Shown piece after piece: positions 41,682 to 51,691 of a DNA stretch of 64,000 nt. A program made the position numbers and the translations under genes. The DNA is from JAZKHE01 sp040385525 (GTDB lineage: Bacteria; Bacteroidota; Bacteroidia; UBA4408), in contig JAZKHE010000011.1 in NCBI GenBank assembly GCA_040385525.1, positions 186,001-250,000 of the forward strand. The letters run 5' to 3'. Below the pieces are notes generated by a model. It was not told where the DNA came from. It did no database searches and saw only the letters and a list, made by a program, of their open reading frames with translations. Each line of letters starts with the position of its first letter. The stretch's first letter is position 1.

Positions 41682-41946
41682 GCCCCTCCCAGCCTCCCCG
41701 AAGGGGAGGAGCGAGTAGTGCTGAAAAAAATTGAGATAAAAAAATAACAAAAACATAAAAAGCTTTTGTCATTCTGAGGAACGAAGAATCTAAAAGCTGA
41801 TAAATTAAAAAAAGAAATAGAATTAATAAAAAAAATAGATTCTTCACTACATTTCATTCCGTTCAGAATGACAAGTGGAGAAAATAAAAATAAATTAGTA
41901 ATAACAACTCCAACAATTCTCCCCTTTTGGGGGAGTTTGAGGGGGC
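41682..41946. repeat. Nested inverted-repeat element between carA and eno
   Basis: Outer arms of about 30 bases (41682-41711 gcccctcccagcctccccga; 41918-41946, an imperfect inverted copy ending tttgagggggc) enclose inner arms (41768-41791 gtcattctgaggaacgaaga; 41837-41872, its inverted copy ending cgttcagaatgac). Both word pairs recur in Bacteroidota genomes. The unit fills the whole carA-eno gap, has no open reading frame of its own that looks real, and resembles a MITE-like or REP-like element with a second one inside it. The inner word also occurs singly at 1873-1897. Confidence 0.7.
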
Positions 41947-41960
41947 AAAATTTTAAAATT

Positions 41961-43247
41961 ATGGGATTTATAGCAAACATTTCTGCACGTCAAATTTTAG
42001 ATTCTCGTGGAAATCCAACTATTGAAGTTGATGTAGTTACTGATGCTGGTGCATTAGGACGAGCAGCAGTGCCATCGGGTGCATCTACTGGTATACACGA
42101 AGCCATTGAATTGCGCGATGGAGATAAAAATGTGTATTTAGGTAAAGGCGTTTTAAAAGCGGTGAACAATGTAAACACTGTAATTAAAGAAGAATTAAAT
42201 GGCATGTATATTTTCGATCAAAATGCCATAGATAAAAAAATGCTTGAGTTAGATGGAACCAACAACAAAGGAAACTTAGGCGCAAATGCTATTTTAGGCG
42301 TTTCGTTGGCTTGCGCAAAAGCAGCAGCTCAGGAGTTAGGACAACCTTTGTTTAAATATGTGGGTGGTGTTAATGCAAACACATTACCAATACCTATGAT
42401 GAATATTATTAACGGTGGTTCACATGCCGATAATAGCATCGATTTTCAGGAGTTTATGATTATGCCAATTGGTGCTAATTCGTTTACTGATGCAATACGT
42501 ATGGGTACCGAAGTATTTCATCATTTAAAAACAGTTTTAAAAGGTAAAGGATATTCTACTAACGTTGGTGATGAGGGTGGTTTTGCACCCAATATTAAAT
42601 CGAACGAAGAGGCTATTCAAATTGTATTAAAAGCTATTGAAGCTGCGGGTTACCGTCCGGGCGAAGATATTTATTTAGCTATGGATGCAGCATCTTCTGA
42701 GTTTTACAATGCCGAAGAAAAAATGTATCACTTTAAAAAATCAACTGGCGATAAATTAACATCGTCTCAAATGGTTGATTTTTGGGCTGATTGGGCAAAA
42801 AAATATCCAATTGTTTCTATTGAAGATGGTTTAGCAGAAGAAGATTGGGATGGTTGGAAAATGCTTACCGATAAATTAGGAAGCAAAATTCAATTAGTTG
42901 GCGATGATTTATTTGTAACCAATGTAGAGTTTTTACAAAAAGGAATCGACTTAAAAGTGGCTAATTCAATACTAGTTAAGGTAAATCAAATTGGTTCTTT
43001 ATCAGAAACTATAGATGCAGTTTCGTTAGCCAACAACAATAGTTATACTGCTGTAATGAGCCACCGTTCTGGCGAAACAGAAGATACAACTATTGCTGAT
43101 TTAGCAGTAGCTTTAAATACAGGTCAAATAAAAACGGGTTCGGCATCGCGTTCTGATAGGATTGCAAAATACAATCAATTATTACGCATTGAAGAGATGT
43201 TAGGAGCAGCTGCAAAATTTCCAGGAAAAAAATTTAAGTTTGTTTAA
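41961..43247 (+). CDS. eno: Enolase (phosphopyruvate hydratase)
   Basis: This 428-residue glycolytic enzyme interconverts 2-phosphoglycerate and phosphoenolpyruvate in the cytoplasm. Family marks are ARQILDSRGNPTIEVDV, PSGASTGIHEAIELRDGD, the Mg-binding Asp and Glu in AMDAASSEFYN and SIEDGLAEEDW, and the signature LVKVNQIGSLSETI. The start at 41961 (MGFIANISARQ) is chosen because the upstream in-frame ATG at 41868 lies within the repeat element and adds residues unlike any enolase. The length matches the family. Confidence 0.98.
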   Translation: MGFIANISARQILDSRGNPTIEVDVVTDAGALGRAAVPSGASTGIHEAIELRDGDKNVYLGKGVLKAVNNVNTVIKEELNGMYIFDQNAIDKKMLELDGTNNKGNLGANAILGVSLACAKAAAQELGQPLFKYVGGVNANTLPIPMMNIINGGSHADNSIDFQEFMIMPIGANSFTDAIRMGTEVFHHLKTVLKGKGYSTNVGDEGGFAPNIKSNEEAIQIVLKAIEAAGYRPGEDIYLAMDAASSEFYNAEEKMYHFKKSTGDKLTSSQMVDFWADWAKKYPIVSIEDGLAEEDWDGWKMLTDKLGSKIQLVGDDLFVTNVEFLQKGIDLKVANSILVKVNQIGSLSETIDAVSLANNNSYTAVMSHRSGETEDTTIADLAVALNTGQIKTGSASRSDRIAKYNQLLRIEEMLGAAAKFPGKKFKFV

Positions 43248-43352
43248 TGCAAAGCGCTTGTTTTTTTGAAACTTGCTCCCTACATTAGAGAACAATTTTT
43301 ACAATAAAATTGGTAAAAAGTAAAATAAAGTTATTTTAACAACCTACACAAC

Positions 43353-44669
43353 ATGGATACTTTAAAGGATAAGTTTGTAAGTAAAGCAGTGCCAATGCAG
43401 GCAGAAGTTAAGCAATTAATTAAAGAGCATGGCGAAAAAAAATTAGGCGAATACACTGTGGCGCAAGCCTATCAGGGTATGAAAGGTATTGTTGGATTAG
43501 TAACTGAAACATCTAAATTAGATGCAGAAGAAGGTATTCGATTTAGAGGTTACACAATTCCTGAGTTAAGAGAAAAACTTCCGAAAGCTCCAGGTGGAAC
43601 AGAACCATTGCCAGAAGGAATTTTTTATTTAATGCTTACAGGCGAACTTCCTACACAAGAAGAAGTGTTGAATTTAGGAAATAACTGGGCACGTAGAAGC
43701 AATGTACCAAAACACGTTTTTGATGCAATAGATAAATTGCCAATGTCAACCCATCCAATGACTCAGTTTAGCATTGGTGTAATGGCAATGCAAACAGAAT
43801 CTTTATTTGCTGCTGCTTATGCAAAAGGAGTAAACAAAAAAGATTATTGGGATTATGTTTACGAAGATTCGATGAATTTAATTGCGCGCTTACCTCGTTT
43901 AGCAGCATACATTTATCGTAGAAAATACAAAGGTGGCGTTCACATCGAACCAGATCCAAAATTAGATTGGGCTGCAAATTTAGCGCACATGCTAGGTTAC
44001 GAAGAGTTTGATGTAAAACGTTTAATGCGTATGTATTTAACTATACACGCCGATCACGAAGGTGGAAACGTTTCTGCACACACTACTCACTTAGTGGGTT
44101 CTGCTTTGGCAGATCCATACTTGTCGTTTGCAGCAGGTATGAATGGTTTAGCTGGACCATTGCATGGTTTAGCAAATCAAGAAGTTTTATTTTGGTTAAC
44201 AGATATGCGCCAAGAGTTAGGTGGTGGTTTACCAACAGAAGATGAAATTGCAGCTTACATTAAAAAAACGTTAGAGAACGGTAAAGTGGTTCCGGGATAC
44301 GGACATGCAGTGTTGCGTAAAACAGATCCTCGTTTTACAGCTCAACAAGATTTTTACAATCGTTATATTTTAGGTCAAGGAAAAACAGACGACATTTGCG
44401 AAATTGTTCAACGAGTTTACAAAGTTGCGCCTCCAATTTTAGAGAGCACAGGTAAAATTAAAAATCCTTGGCCAAATGTTGATGCGCACTCAGGAGCATT
44501 GTTACAGCATTTTGGTATTGTAGAATACGATTTTTATACTGTATTATTTGGTGTTTCTCGTTCGTTAGGTGTATTAGCTTCATTAATTTGGGACAGAGCA
44601 CTTGGTCATCCAATTGAAAGACCAGGTTCAATAACAACCGAAGGAATAAAGAAAAAATTAGGAATTTAA
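43353..44669 (+). CDS. gltA: Citrate synthase, eukaryotic (mitochondrial) type
   Basis: This 438-residue enzyme condenses acetyl-CoA and oxaloacetate at the entry of the TCA cycle. It belongs to the eukaryote-like type I group, not the common bacterial hexameric group. The catalytic residues lie in GPLHGLANQEVLFWL (His271), VVPGYGHAVLRKTDPRF (His318) and NPWPNVDAHSGALLQ (Asp377), stretches almost word for word as in animal mitochondrial enzymes. The NADH-site features of Gram-negative enzymes are not evident. It is followed by a clear terminator. Confidence 0.95.
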   Translation: MDTLKDKFVSKAVPMQAEVKQLIKEHGEKKLGEYTVAQAYQGMKGIVGLVTETSKLDAEEGIRFRGYTIPELREKLPKAPGGTEPLPEGIFYLMLTGELPTQEEVLNLGNNWARRSNVPKHVFDAIDKLPMSTHPMTQFSIGVMAMQTESLFAAAYAKGVNKKDYWDYVYEDSMNLIARLPRLAAYIYRRKYKGGVHIEPDPKLDWAANLAHMLGYEEFDVKRLMRMYLTIHADHEGGNVSAHTTHLVGSALADPYLSFAAGMNGLAGPLHGLANQEVLFWLTDMRQELGGGLPTEDEIAAYIKKTLENGKVVPGYGHAVLRKTDPRFTAQQDFYNRYILGQGKTDDICEIVQRVYKVAPPILESTGKIKNPWPNVDAHSGALLQHFGIVEYDFYTVLFGVSRSLGVLASLIWDRALGHPIERPGSITTEGIKKKLGI

Positions 44670-44677
44670 TTCTTGCA

Positions 44678-44708
44678 AAGAGTCGCTGAAAAGCGACTCT
44701 TTTTTTTA
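44678..44708 (+). terminator. Intrinsic terminator of citrate synthase gene
   Basis: An 11-bp perfect stem AAAGAGTCGCT (44678-44688) pairs with AGCGACTCTTT (44693-44703) around a GAAA tetraloop and is followed by T residues to 44708. It lies nine bases after the stop. Confidence 0.93.
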
Positions 44709-44740
44709 GCAAAGCTTTGTTTAAAACAAAAAAAATCACT

Positions 44741-44772
44741 TTGCTTTAGCGAGTTACAATTGCTTAATTTTG
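44741..44772 (+). promoter_or_regulatory. Putative promoter of the ftsB/divIC-like gene
   Basis: TTTG at 44741-44744 and TAATTTTG at 44765-44772 are separated by 20 bases. This is the best match in the window to the full Bacteroidota consensus TTTG-N19/20-TAnnTTTG. The start codon follows 16 bases later at 44789. Confidence 0.65.
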
Positions 44773-44788
44773 TTATTGAAATTAGATT

Positions 44789-45085
44789 ATGAAAAACATT
44801 TTTAAGTTTATAAAAAATAAATACGCCATTACATTTTTAACCTTATTGGTGTGGATTTTATTTTTTGATAGGTATGATTTGTTTTCGCAATTAGAGCAGC
44901 GTAAAGAACTTAAAAAGCTTGAAACTGACAGAGATTATTATATATCGGAAATAGAAAAAAATAGTAAAGATTTAAATGAGCTACAAACAAACCCAGTTAC
45001 GCTCGAAAAATATGCCCGCGAAAAATACCTTATGAAAAAAGATGATGAGGAAATTTTTGTGATTATAGATAAAACTAAAATTTAA
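44789..45085 (+). CDS. FtsB/DivIC-family septum formation initiator
   Basis: This 98-residue bitopic membrane protein has a short cytoplasmic N-terminus, one membrane helix (about residues 13-26), and a coiled coil (about 32-68, LEQRKELKKLETDRDYYISEI). A conserved end includes NPVTLEKYAREKYLMKKDDEEIFVI, the FtsB/DivIC signature. In other bacteria it links FtsL and FtsQ and regulates septal cell-wall synthesis. It has its own consensus promoter, and its place near eno is common in this phylum. Confidence 0.93.
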   Translation: MKNIFKFIKNKYAITFLTLLVWILFFDRYDLFSQLEQRKELKKLETDRDYYISEIEKNSKDLNELQTNPVTLEKYAREKYLMKKDDEEIFVIIDKTKI

Positions 45086-45098
45086 GTAATTATTTAAC

Positions 45099-45134
45099 CA
45101 CGGAGACATAGAGAGCATACAGGCTCAAGGAGTT
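45099..45134. repeat. Second copy of the 'accacggagac' intergenic repeat
   Basis: This G/A-rich word (accacggagacatagagag and onward) lies between the convergent ftsB-like and 2172-residue protein genes. It is a diverged relative of the word at 1246-1287, which also sits between convergent genes. No clear hairpin terminator was seen here. Confidence 0.4.
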
Positions 45135-45160
45135 TGTTTGAGTAACTGTTACTAGAGATT

Positions 45161-48100
45161 TTATTTATTTATTATTATTCTTTTCGTTATTGTTTCTTCT
45201 TCTGAACTTAAATTAACAATATAAATTCCGTTTGCTACATCTTTTAAATCTACTTTGGTTGTTGAGTTGCCATTACTCGTTTCTATTTTTTCGTTATAAA
45301 TAACTTGTCCAATTATAGAAAATATTTCTACTAAATATTCTTTCGATTTTGCTGATTCTATTTCAATAAACAAATCATTTTGAAGTGGATTAGGGTATAT
45401 TGTAACAGTTGAAGATGCAATTTCTTCAATGCTTGTACAATTATCTACAATAATTGTTTGAGTTACACTTTCTGAACATGTACCAATAATTTTAGTATAA
45501 GTTATAACAATTGTTCCTGTTAAGCCACTTGGATTAAAATTTGTACCTACAATACCAGTTCCGCTATATATTCCACCACCTGGTGTGCCAGTGTTAATTT
45601 TTACTGAATTTGCTATTGAGCAAATATTAGTAAAACTTAATATATATGAAACGGATAGCGCACCAATACTATTATTATTATCATCACAATCATTACTGTT
45701 CGTAACATATCCTATCGGTTGATTACAGCCTGATACCGAATTTAGTGGGTTGCCTAAACCATCATTATCAGTATCTAAAAAATAAGTTATACTTGAGCCT
45801 ATTGTTATTATTACGTTATTAGACGTGGCAGTTAAAGGACTGGTACAAGTGGCATTACTTGTGATTACACAATTCACTTGATCGCTATTATTAAATGTAC
45901 TAGCAAATGTAGCCGAGTTAGTGCCGGCATTAACTCCATTTATTTTCCATTGGTAAGTTGGGGATGCGCCTGCATTTGATGGTGTTGCTGCAAATGTTGC
46001 TGTTGCTCCTGCACAAATAATTGGCGTTGTTGTGTTGATACTAATACCCGGTATTAAATTATTTGTTATGGTTATAGTTATAATATTTGATGTTGATGAT
46101 AAAGGGTTAGCACAAGTAAAATTGCTTGTAACAACACAACTCACTTTATTACCATTGCTAAATGTGCTAACAAAAGTTGGCGCGTTTAAACCAGCATTTA
46201 CGCCATTTATTTTCCATTGGTAATTTGGATTTGTTCCAGCATTAATTGGTGTAGCTGTGAATGTTGATGTAGTTCCAGCACAAATAGTTGAGGCTGTAGT
46301 AGTGATGCTAACACTCGGAACAAGTGTTCCACTAACTGTTACCGTTACAATATTTGATGTAGCTGTTAATGGGTTAGCACAGGCTAAGCTGGAAGTTAAT
46401 ACACAAGTTACTTGATCAGCGTTGTTAAATGTACTTACAAAAGTTGAAGAGTTAGTTCCAGCGTTCACTCCATTAACTTTCCATTGGTAACCTGGCATAG
46501 AGCCACCATTAGTTGGCGTGGCTGTTAATGTTGCAGTTGTGCCAGTACAAATATTTTGTGTGCTTATATTTATATTTATGTTTGGGCTTAGTGTTCCACT
46601 TTCATTAATTGTAATACTATTCGATGTTGCTGTAAATGAAGTTGCACACGTTGGATTGCTTGTCATAATACAACTTACTTGTTGACCATTGTTAAATGTA
46701 CTAACAAAAGTTGTAGCATTTGTGCCAGCATTTGTTCCATTTACTTTCCATTGATAACTTGTTATACCTCCTATATCGGTTGATGTTGCTGTAAATGTAG
46801 CAGTTGTTCCTGCACAAATATTTGGAGTTTCTGTATTGATGCTTATACTTGGTGTAACACTCGAATTAATTGTTAAGTTAAATCCATTATCAGTTCCAAA
46901 TACTGAAGGGTTTGATGAAACTATTCTTATTCTATATTCTGTACCTGCTATGTTTGGAAGACCAATGTTTGTTATTAACGTTCCGTTGCTTGTTGTGCTC
47001 AATGTACCCAAATTGGTTGTACTAGCAAACGATCCAAACGCATCACTTAATTGAGCAGTAAAAATATTTCCACTAATAAAAGTTCCTGTTTTTGTATAAG
47101 GTATAGCTATACCTGTGGTTCCAGCACAAAAAGGACTACCTGATATAACTCCGGTAGTGATTGTGTTAGTTGCAGGATTTCCAACAACATTAATATCATC
47201 TAAATAAATATTATTTCCCCATCCGTTTATAGATTCAAAAGATAGTAAAATTGGTTGACCAGCAAAAGCGGTTAAATCAATTGTGTGTATACTCCAATCG
47301 CTCGCAAGACTAGGCGTATAGGATGTGGTTGTAACGTATGTTGGTCTTAACTCCGTTCCACCTTTTGAAAAAAGAGCAGGTGAGTATGTGTTTCCGCAAT
47401 CTGTTGATACCCTAACTTTTAGTGTATCGGTATAAATTGCACTAAACACTGCATATGATGTTTTAAAAGTTAATGTTGCGGATGAATAACCAGATAAGTT
47501 AATTGGATTACTTTGTAAATAATCTTTTTGACCAGCATCAGGGCTGTAATTAAAACAGTTAATAGCTGCGCAACCTGCAGTACTACCCGAATTACCGGGT
47601 GCAGCTCTAAGTTCCCATTGCTTGGTTCCAAAAACACCCCACACAACTTGAGGCTCGTCTGCACTATAAGTTGCCCAGCCGGCAGGAGGAAAAACTCCTC
47701 CTTCAAAATTTTGTGTATATGGCAGAGTTGAGCCTGAAGTCCTAGTAATGGTAACATCACTAATTGAAGGTGGACACCCAAAATTTGTGATTGTCCACTT
47801 AAACACATTATTACCTAAGCCTAAAGCTGTAACAGTAGAATTATTTAAAGTTGTGTTTGTTATTGAACCTGCACCACTTACCAAACTCCAAACACTTGTT
47901 CCAATATAAGCAGGATTACCTAATAGCGTGGTGTTTGAGCCGCACACTTCTTGGTTTATACCTGCGTTAGATACTGTTGGTAGCTCGTTATACATAATTG
48001 TTACATCACTTGTTGTAGTAACGCAACCAGAGTTACCAATTGTCCATCTAAATACATTATTACCTAATCCTAAAGCACTAATTGTAGAATTATTTACAGC

Positions 48101-51100
48101 AGAACTAGCTATCAAACCTGAACCACTCACTAAGCTCCACTGGCCAGTTCCTACTGTTGGATTATTAGCAGCCAATGTTGCGCTATTAGTACATACAAGT
48201 TGATTTGAACCTGCGTTTGCAATTGTTGGTATTAAATTGATTGTTAAATTTGGTCCATTATATGTGCCGATAACTACTGGGTTAGAAGAAACTACTCTTA
48301 TCCTATATTTTGTACCTGCAACAGCAGGTAATCCTGTTGTAGTAACTATTGTTCCGGCATTTATAGAAGATAAGGTGCCTAGTATTGTTGGTGCTGCAAA
48401 TGAGCCAAATTCATCACTTAATTGTGCCGTAAAAACATTTCCGGCAGTATAAGTTCCAGTTATGGTGTAAGGCACGGAAATACCGCTAGTTCCTTCACAA
48501 AATGGACTTCCATTTATTGTACCGGTTACAATTGTATTTGGTGCGGGAGCATTGCTAACATTTATATTATCTAGGTATAATACATTACCAAAACCAGCTA
48601 AGTTTTTAAAAGCAATTGTAACATTAGACATACCAACGTATGAGGTTAAATCAATTATTTCTGTCCGCCATTGCTCCTGAGTAGGAACGAATGAAAGTGT
48701 TGTTGCAGGCATTGTTGCTAAATCCGTATATGTTTTTATATATACTGAGGTAAATGAAGTTAAACATTGCTTATCAACTAAAACTTCCAATCCGTCAAAA
48801 TTTGTTGCATTGAATGGTGCGTATGCTACGTTAAAGGTTAATATTGCTGTTGTATAAGTTTGTAAATTTAATGCTACTAATCTTATTTCATCTTTACTTC
48901 CTATATCATTATAACTAAAATTATCAAAAAACATTGAATTACCACTTGTAGGACTAAGACCAACAGTTGCAGATTTTGCCCATGTTGTTGTTGATGCGTT
49001 TGTGTTAACTAAACTCCATCCATTGGGAGGGAAAGCACCGGTAAAACCCTCTGTTAAAGGAGGAGTATTACCAACTGGATTTAAAACAACTATTAAATTT
49101 GTTTGAGTAGAGGTATGAGAACCTACTGCGTTACTTGCTGTTAATGCAACAGTATATGTTCCTGGTGTTGTATAGGTTATTACAGGATTTAAAGCTGTGC
49201 TTGAATTTGGTGTTCCGCCTACAAATGACCAGGAATATGATGTTGGCGTTCCAGTAGAAGTATTAGTAAAAGAAGCTACCGAACCAGGGCACAATGTTAT
49301 TGGAATTGCCTGGAAATTTGCTATTGGAGCTACTGGAGTGTAAGTATACAAATCACTGTCCCATGTTCCTCTACCATAAGTTGCAGCTCTTAATCTACCG
49401 GTAGGATAATATATTTCTAAATCTCTAACGGCAACACGCGGAAGGTTAGACGAATATGATATCCACGATGTCATTGTATTGTCTCTATAAAAAACACCAA
49501 CATCAGTACCAACATAAACTGCAGCATCTGGCGAATTGTTTGTGTAAACAATTGTATTGCATGGTATTGCGGGCAATCCCACGCTGAAATTTACCCAATT
49601 TGCACCACCATCTATTGATTTGAATACTTTACTTATTGCGCTGTAACCCGAAAATGTAATCCAAACAACATTAGGATCTGTATTTGAAATTGCAATGTTT
49701 GTTGGAGCAAGAGCTGTTACCGGAAGAGTTCCCGTTATTGAATTAAAGGTTGCGCCACCGTTTGTGGATTTAGAAATTGCATTTGCACCAGATTTGATAG
49801 CATAAATAACCTGATTATTGCTTGGTGCAATGGCAAACTCAACAATATTTCCTGTTCCTGTTGGAGTTCCTATTACAGACCACGTAGTGCCAGAGTTTGT
49901 TGTTTTATATAAATCAGGTCTACCACCAGCATAAATAGTTGCTGCTGTTACAGGATCTTGGTGCCATACAGACAGCCAATCTGCATTACCTTCTCCATTT
50001 GGAATACCACTAACTATATCTGTAAAACTCGCACCGCCGTTTGTTGACTTATAATACTTTCCAAAAACATAAGCTCCAAAAATAGTATTATTGTTTGTTC
50101 TGTCTATAAAACAATCCATTCCATCTCCGCCAAAAACCTCATTCCAAGTGCTACCGTTATAAATATTTGTTCCATTATCTTGATGTCCGGCAACAATTAA
50201 ATTTGGTGTAGAAGTTGATAATCCAATTCTATATTGCTGAGCTATAGCTAAATTGTTACTTAAATCTGTCCAGGTTGTGCCAGAATTAGTTGTTTTAAAA
50301 ATACCTCCATCGTTAGCACTAAAAAGGGTTGTTCCACTACCCGGTAAAAAAACAATATCATGCACATCTGCATGCACATATGGTTTTCCTCCGGCTCCAG
50401 TCCAATGTGAATTTATTATCCAATTTACTCCGCCATCAGTTGATCTCCATTGATTAACACCACCAACAAAAACTTCATTTGCGTTTTGAGGAGATGCAGC
50501 AATTGATAAATCATAAAAAGCTTGTCCGCCTATGCCGCTTCCGTCCAAACTCCAATCGAGTATATTTGGTGTAGTTCCATCTTTAACTTGAGTAAAACTT
50601 GTTCCACTATTTGTAGAACGATATACACCAATCAAACCTTGATCTAGGACTCCACCAACATAGCCTCCAGATTTACCAACTAAGGCGTAAACATAAGCGC
50701 TATTATTTGCCGAAACAGCTAAAGCAATGCGTTGTATGTTAGTTGTTGGCAAGCCCGAAGTTATTGTGTTCCATGTAGCCCCATTGTCTGTTGATTTACA
50801 CACAATTGTCCCAGATGCATAAATAGTATCATGAGCTCCGGGTTTAAATTCCATATCTTTTATGTTACTTACAAAAACTAGTGTCCAATTTACACCGGCA
50901 TCCGTTGTTCGATATATTCCACTTGATGTTCCAGCTAAAAGTATAGATGAGTTTGTTGGATCCATCAGCAATTTTGAAATTCTTCTTCCTAAATTCACAT
51001 TCCAGTTTAAACCTGTAGGATTCCATGTATTACCCCCATCTACTGATTTTTGTACACCAATGCTATAAGTATCTCCTCCATCTCCGTCGCCAGTTGCTAA

Positions 51101-51679
51101 ATACATAATTTGTGTATTTGTAGGGTCAATAGCAATGTCAGAACATCCTATAACACTCATTATAGTTGTATTGGTTGTCCATGATGTTCCTGCATCTGTT
51201 GATTTCCAAAGACCACCATCAGGCGTACCAACATACATTGTGTTAGAATTTGTTGGGTCGAATCTAATAAAGTTAATTCTGCCAGCACCACCACCTGTGG
51301 GCTTACCAATTGGACCTAATAATGACCAAGTTCCAGATATTGATTTTGCTGTGCCAGATGATGTAGAATTGTTTTGTGCCAACCATGCATTATAATTCTC
51401 ATATGTTTTTGAAGGAAGTTTAATGTCGCCATTTGGATAAACTCTTGGCTCCATATAGCTTTCCCATCTTTTAAATACATTATATCCATTTCCTTTTTCA
51501 ATGGTTCTATTATTCCAATACGAATTAAACGATTGTTTAATATCATAAAAATTAGCATTCGGATCATCGATTAAATCAACCCAAGATGCTTGACCTTTAT
51601 TTTGTGCCAAAGAAAACAATGTGCACAACACCGTAAAAAAAAGTGTTAAAAAAAATGTTTTAGAGTATAAATTTTTCAT
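45161..51679 (-). CDS. Giant T9SS cargo protein with BNR/sortilin-like propeller (type A sorting)
   Basis: This 2172-residue protein has a signal peptide (1-26, ending FSLAQ). From about 100 to 770 many repeats of the sortilin/BNR kind appear (for example YVGTPDGGLWKSTDAGTSWT, with S/T-x-D-x-G-x-T-W boxes), which predict a beta-propeller. Then come a PKD domain (about 780-865), two adhesin-type 'choice-of-anchor J' jelly rolls (about 870-1048 and 1319-1507) separated by paired G-x-W-S-L-V-S-G repeats, and four Ig-like repeats of about 88 residues (about 1607-1964). A MopE-like Asp-rich motif (LDTDNDGLGNP to NDCDDNN, possible Ca2+ site) and a type A sorting domain (TIYPNPLQNDLFIEI, ending KRIIINK) follow. 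It is probably exported by T9SS to the surface or medium. It lies 12 bases after the 1315-residue gene. Confidence 0.92.
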   Translation of the reverse strand: MKNLYSKTFFLTLFFTVLCTLFSLAQNKGQASWVDLIDDPNANFYDIKQSFNSYWNNRTIEKGNGYNVFKRWESYMEPRVYPNGDIKLPSKTYENYNAWLAQNNSTSSGTAKSISGTWSLLGPIGKPTGGGAGRINFIRFDPTNSNTMYVGTPDGGLWKSTDAGTSWTTNTTIMSVIGCSDIAIDPTNTQIMYLATGDGDGGDTYSIGVQKSVDGGNTWNPTGLNWNVNLGRRISKLLMDPTNSSILLAGTSSGIYRTTDAGVNWTLVFVSNIKDMEFKPGAHDTIYASGTIVCKSTDNGATWNTITSGLPTTNIQRIALAVSANNSAYVYALVGKSGGYVGGVLDQGLIGVYRSTNSGTSFTQVKDGTTPNILDWSLDGSGIGGQAFYDLSIAASPQNANEVFVGGVNQWRSTDGGVNWIINSHWTGAGGKPYVHADVHDIVFLPGSGTTLFSANDGGIFKTTNSGTTWTDLSNNLAIAQQYRIGLSTSTPNLIVAGHQDNGTNIYNGSTWNEVFGGDGMDCFIDRTNNNTIFGAYVFGKYYKSTNGGASFTDIVSGIPNGEGNADWLSVWHQDPVTAATIYAGGRPDLYKTTNSGTTWSVIGTPTGTGNIVEFAIAPSNNQVIYAIKSGANAISKSTNGGATFNSITGTLPVTALAPTNIAISNTDPNVVWITFSGYSAISKVFKSIDGGANWVNFSVGLPAIPCNTIVYTNNSPDAAVYVGTDVGVFYRDNTMTSWISYSSNLPRVAVRDLEIYYPTGRLRAATYGRGTWDSDLYTYTPVAPIANFQAIPITLCPGSVASFTNTSTGTPTSYSWSFVGGTPNSSTALNPVITYTTPGTYTVALTASNAVGSHTSTQTNLIVVLNPVGNTPPLTEGFTGAFPPNGWSLVNTNASTTTWAKSATVGLSPTSGNSMFFDNFSYNDIGSKDEIRLVALNLQTYTTAILTFNVAYAPFNATNFDGLEVLVDKQCLTSFTSVYIKTYTDLATMPATTLSFVPTQEQWRTEIIDLTSYVGMSNVTIAFKNLAGFGNVLYLDNINVSNAPAPNTIVTGTINGSPFCEGTSGISVPYTITGTYTAGNVFTAQLSDEFGSFAAPTILGTLSSINAGTIVTTTGLPAVAGTKYRIRVVSSNPVVIGTYNGPNLTINLIPTIANAGSNQLVCTNSATLAANNPTVGTGQWSLVSGSGLIASSAVNNSTISALGLGNNVFRWTIGNSGCVTTTSDVTIMYNELPTVSNAGINQEVCGSNTTLLGNPAYIGTSVWSLVSGAGSITNTTLNNSTVTALGLGNNVFKWTITNFGCPPSISDVTITRTSGSTLPYTQNFEGGVFPPAGWATYSADEPQVVWGVFGTKQWELRAAPGNSGSTAGCAAINCFNYSPDAGQKDYLQSNPINLSGYSSATLTFKTSYAVFSAIYTDTLKVRVSTDCGNTYSPALFSKGGTELRPTYVTTTSYTPSLASDWSIHTIDLTAFAGQPILLSFESINGWGNNIYLDDINVVGNPATNTITTGVISGSPFCAGTTGIAIPYTKTGTFISGNIFTAQLSDAFGSFASTTNLGTLSTTSNGTLITNIGLPNIAGTEYRIRIVSSNPSVFGTDNGFNLTINSSVTPSISINTETPNICAGTTATFTATSTDIGGITSYQWKVNGTNAGTNATTFVSTFNNGQQVSCIMTSNPTCATSFTATSNSITINESGTLSPNININISTQNICTGTTATLTATPTNGGSMPGYQWKVNGVNAGTNSSTFVSTFNNADQVTCVLTSSLACANPLTATSNIVTVTVSGTLVPSVSITTTASTICAGTTSTFTATPINAGTNPNYQWKINGVNAGLNAPTFVSTFSNGNKVSCVVTSNFTCANPLSSTSNIITITITNNLIPGISINTTTPIICAGATATFAATPSNAGASPTYQWKINGVNAGTNSATFASTFNNSDQVNCVITSNATCTSPLTATSNNVIITIGSSITYFLDTDNDGLGNPLNSVSGCNQPIGYVTNSNDCDDNNNSIGALSVSYILSFTNICSIANSVKINTGTPGGGIYSGTGIVGTNFNPSGLTGTIVITYTKIIGTCSESVTQTIIVDNCTSIEEIASSTVTIYPNPLQNDLFIEIESAKSKEYLVEIFSIIGQVIYNEKIETSNGNSTTKVDLKDVANGIYIVNLSSEEETITKRIIINK

Positions 51680-51691
51680 TTCAACTAATTT

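Noticed and set aside
41682..41946. Insertion sequence or CRISPR array
   Set aside because: There is no transposase frame and no regular direct repeats with spacers, only two inverted pairs.
41587..41980. Minus-strand frames of 86 and 124 residues across the carA end and repeat element
   Set aside because: They mostly translate the nested inverted repeats, so they are repeat artefacts rather than genes.
43255..43270. Terminator after eno
   Set aside because: AAGCGCTT followed by T has no loop and cannot form a proper hairpin.
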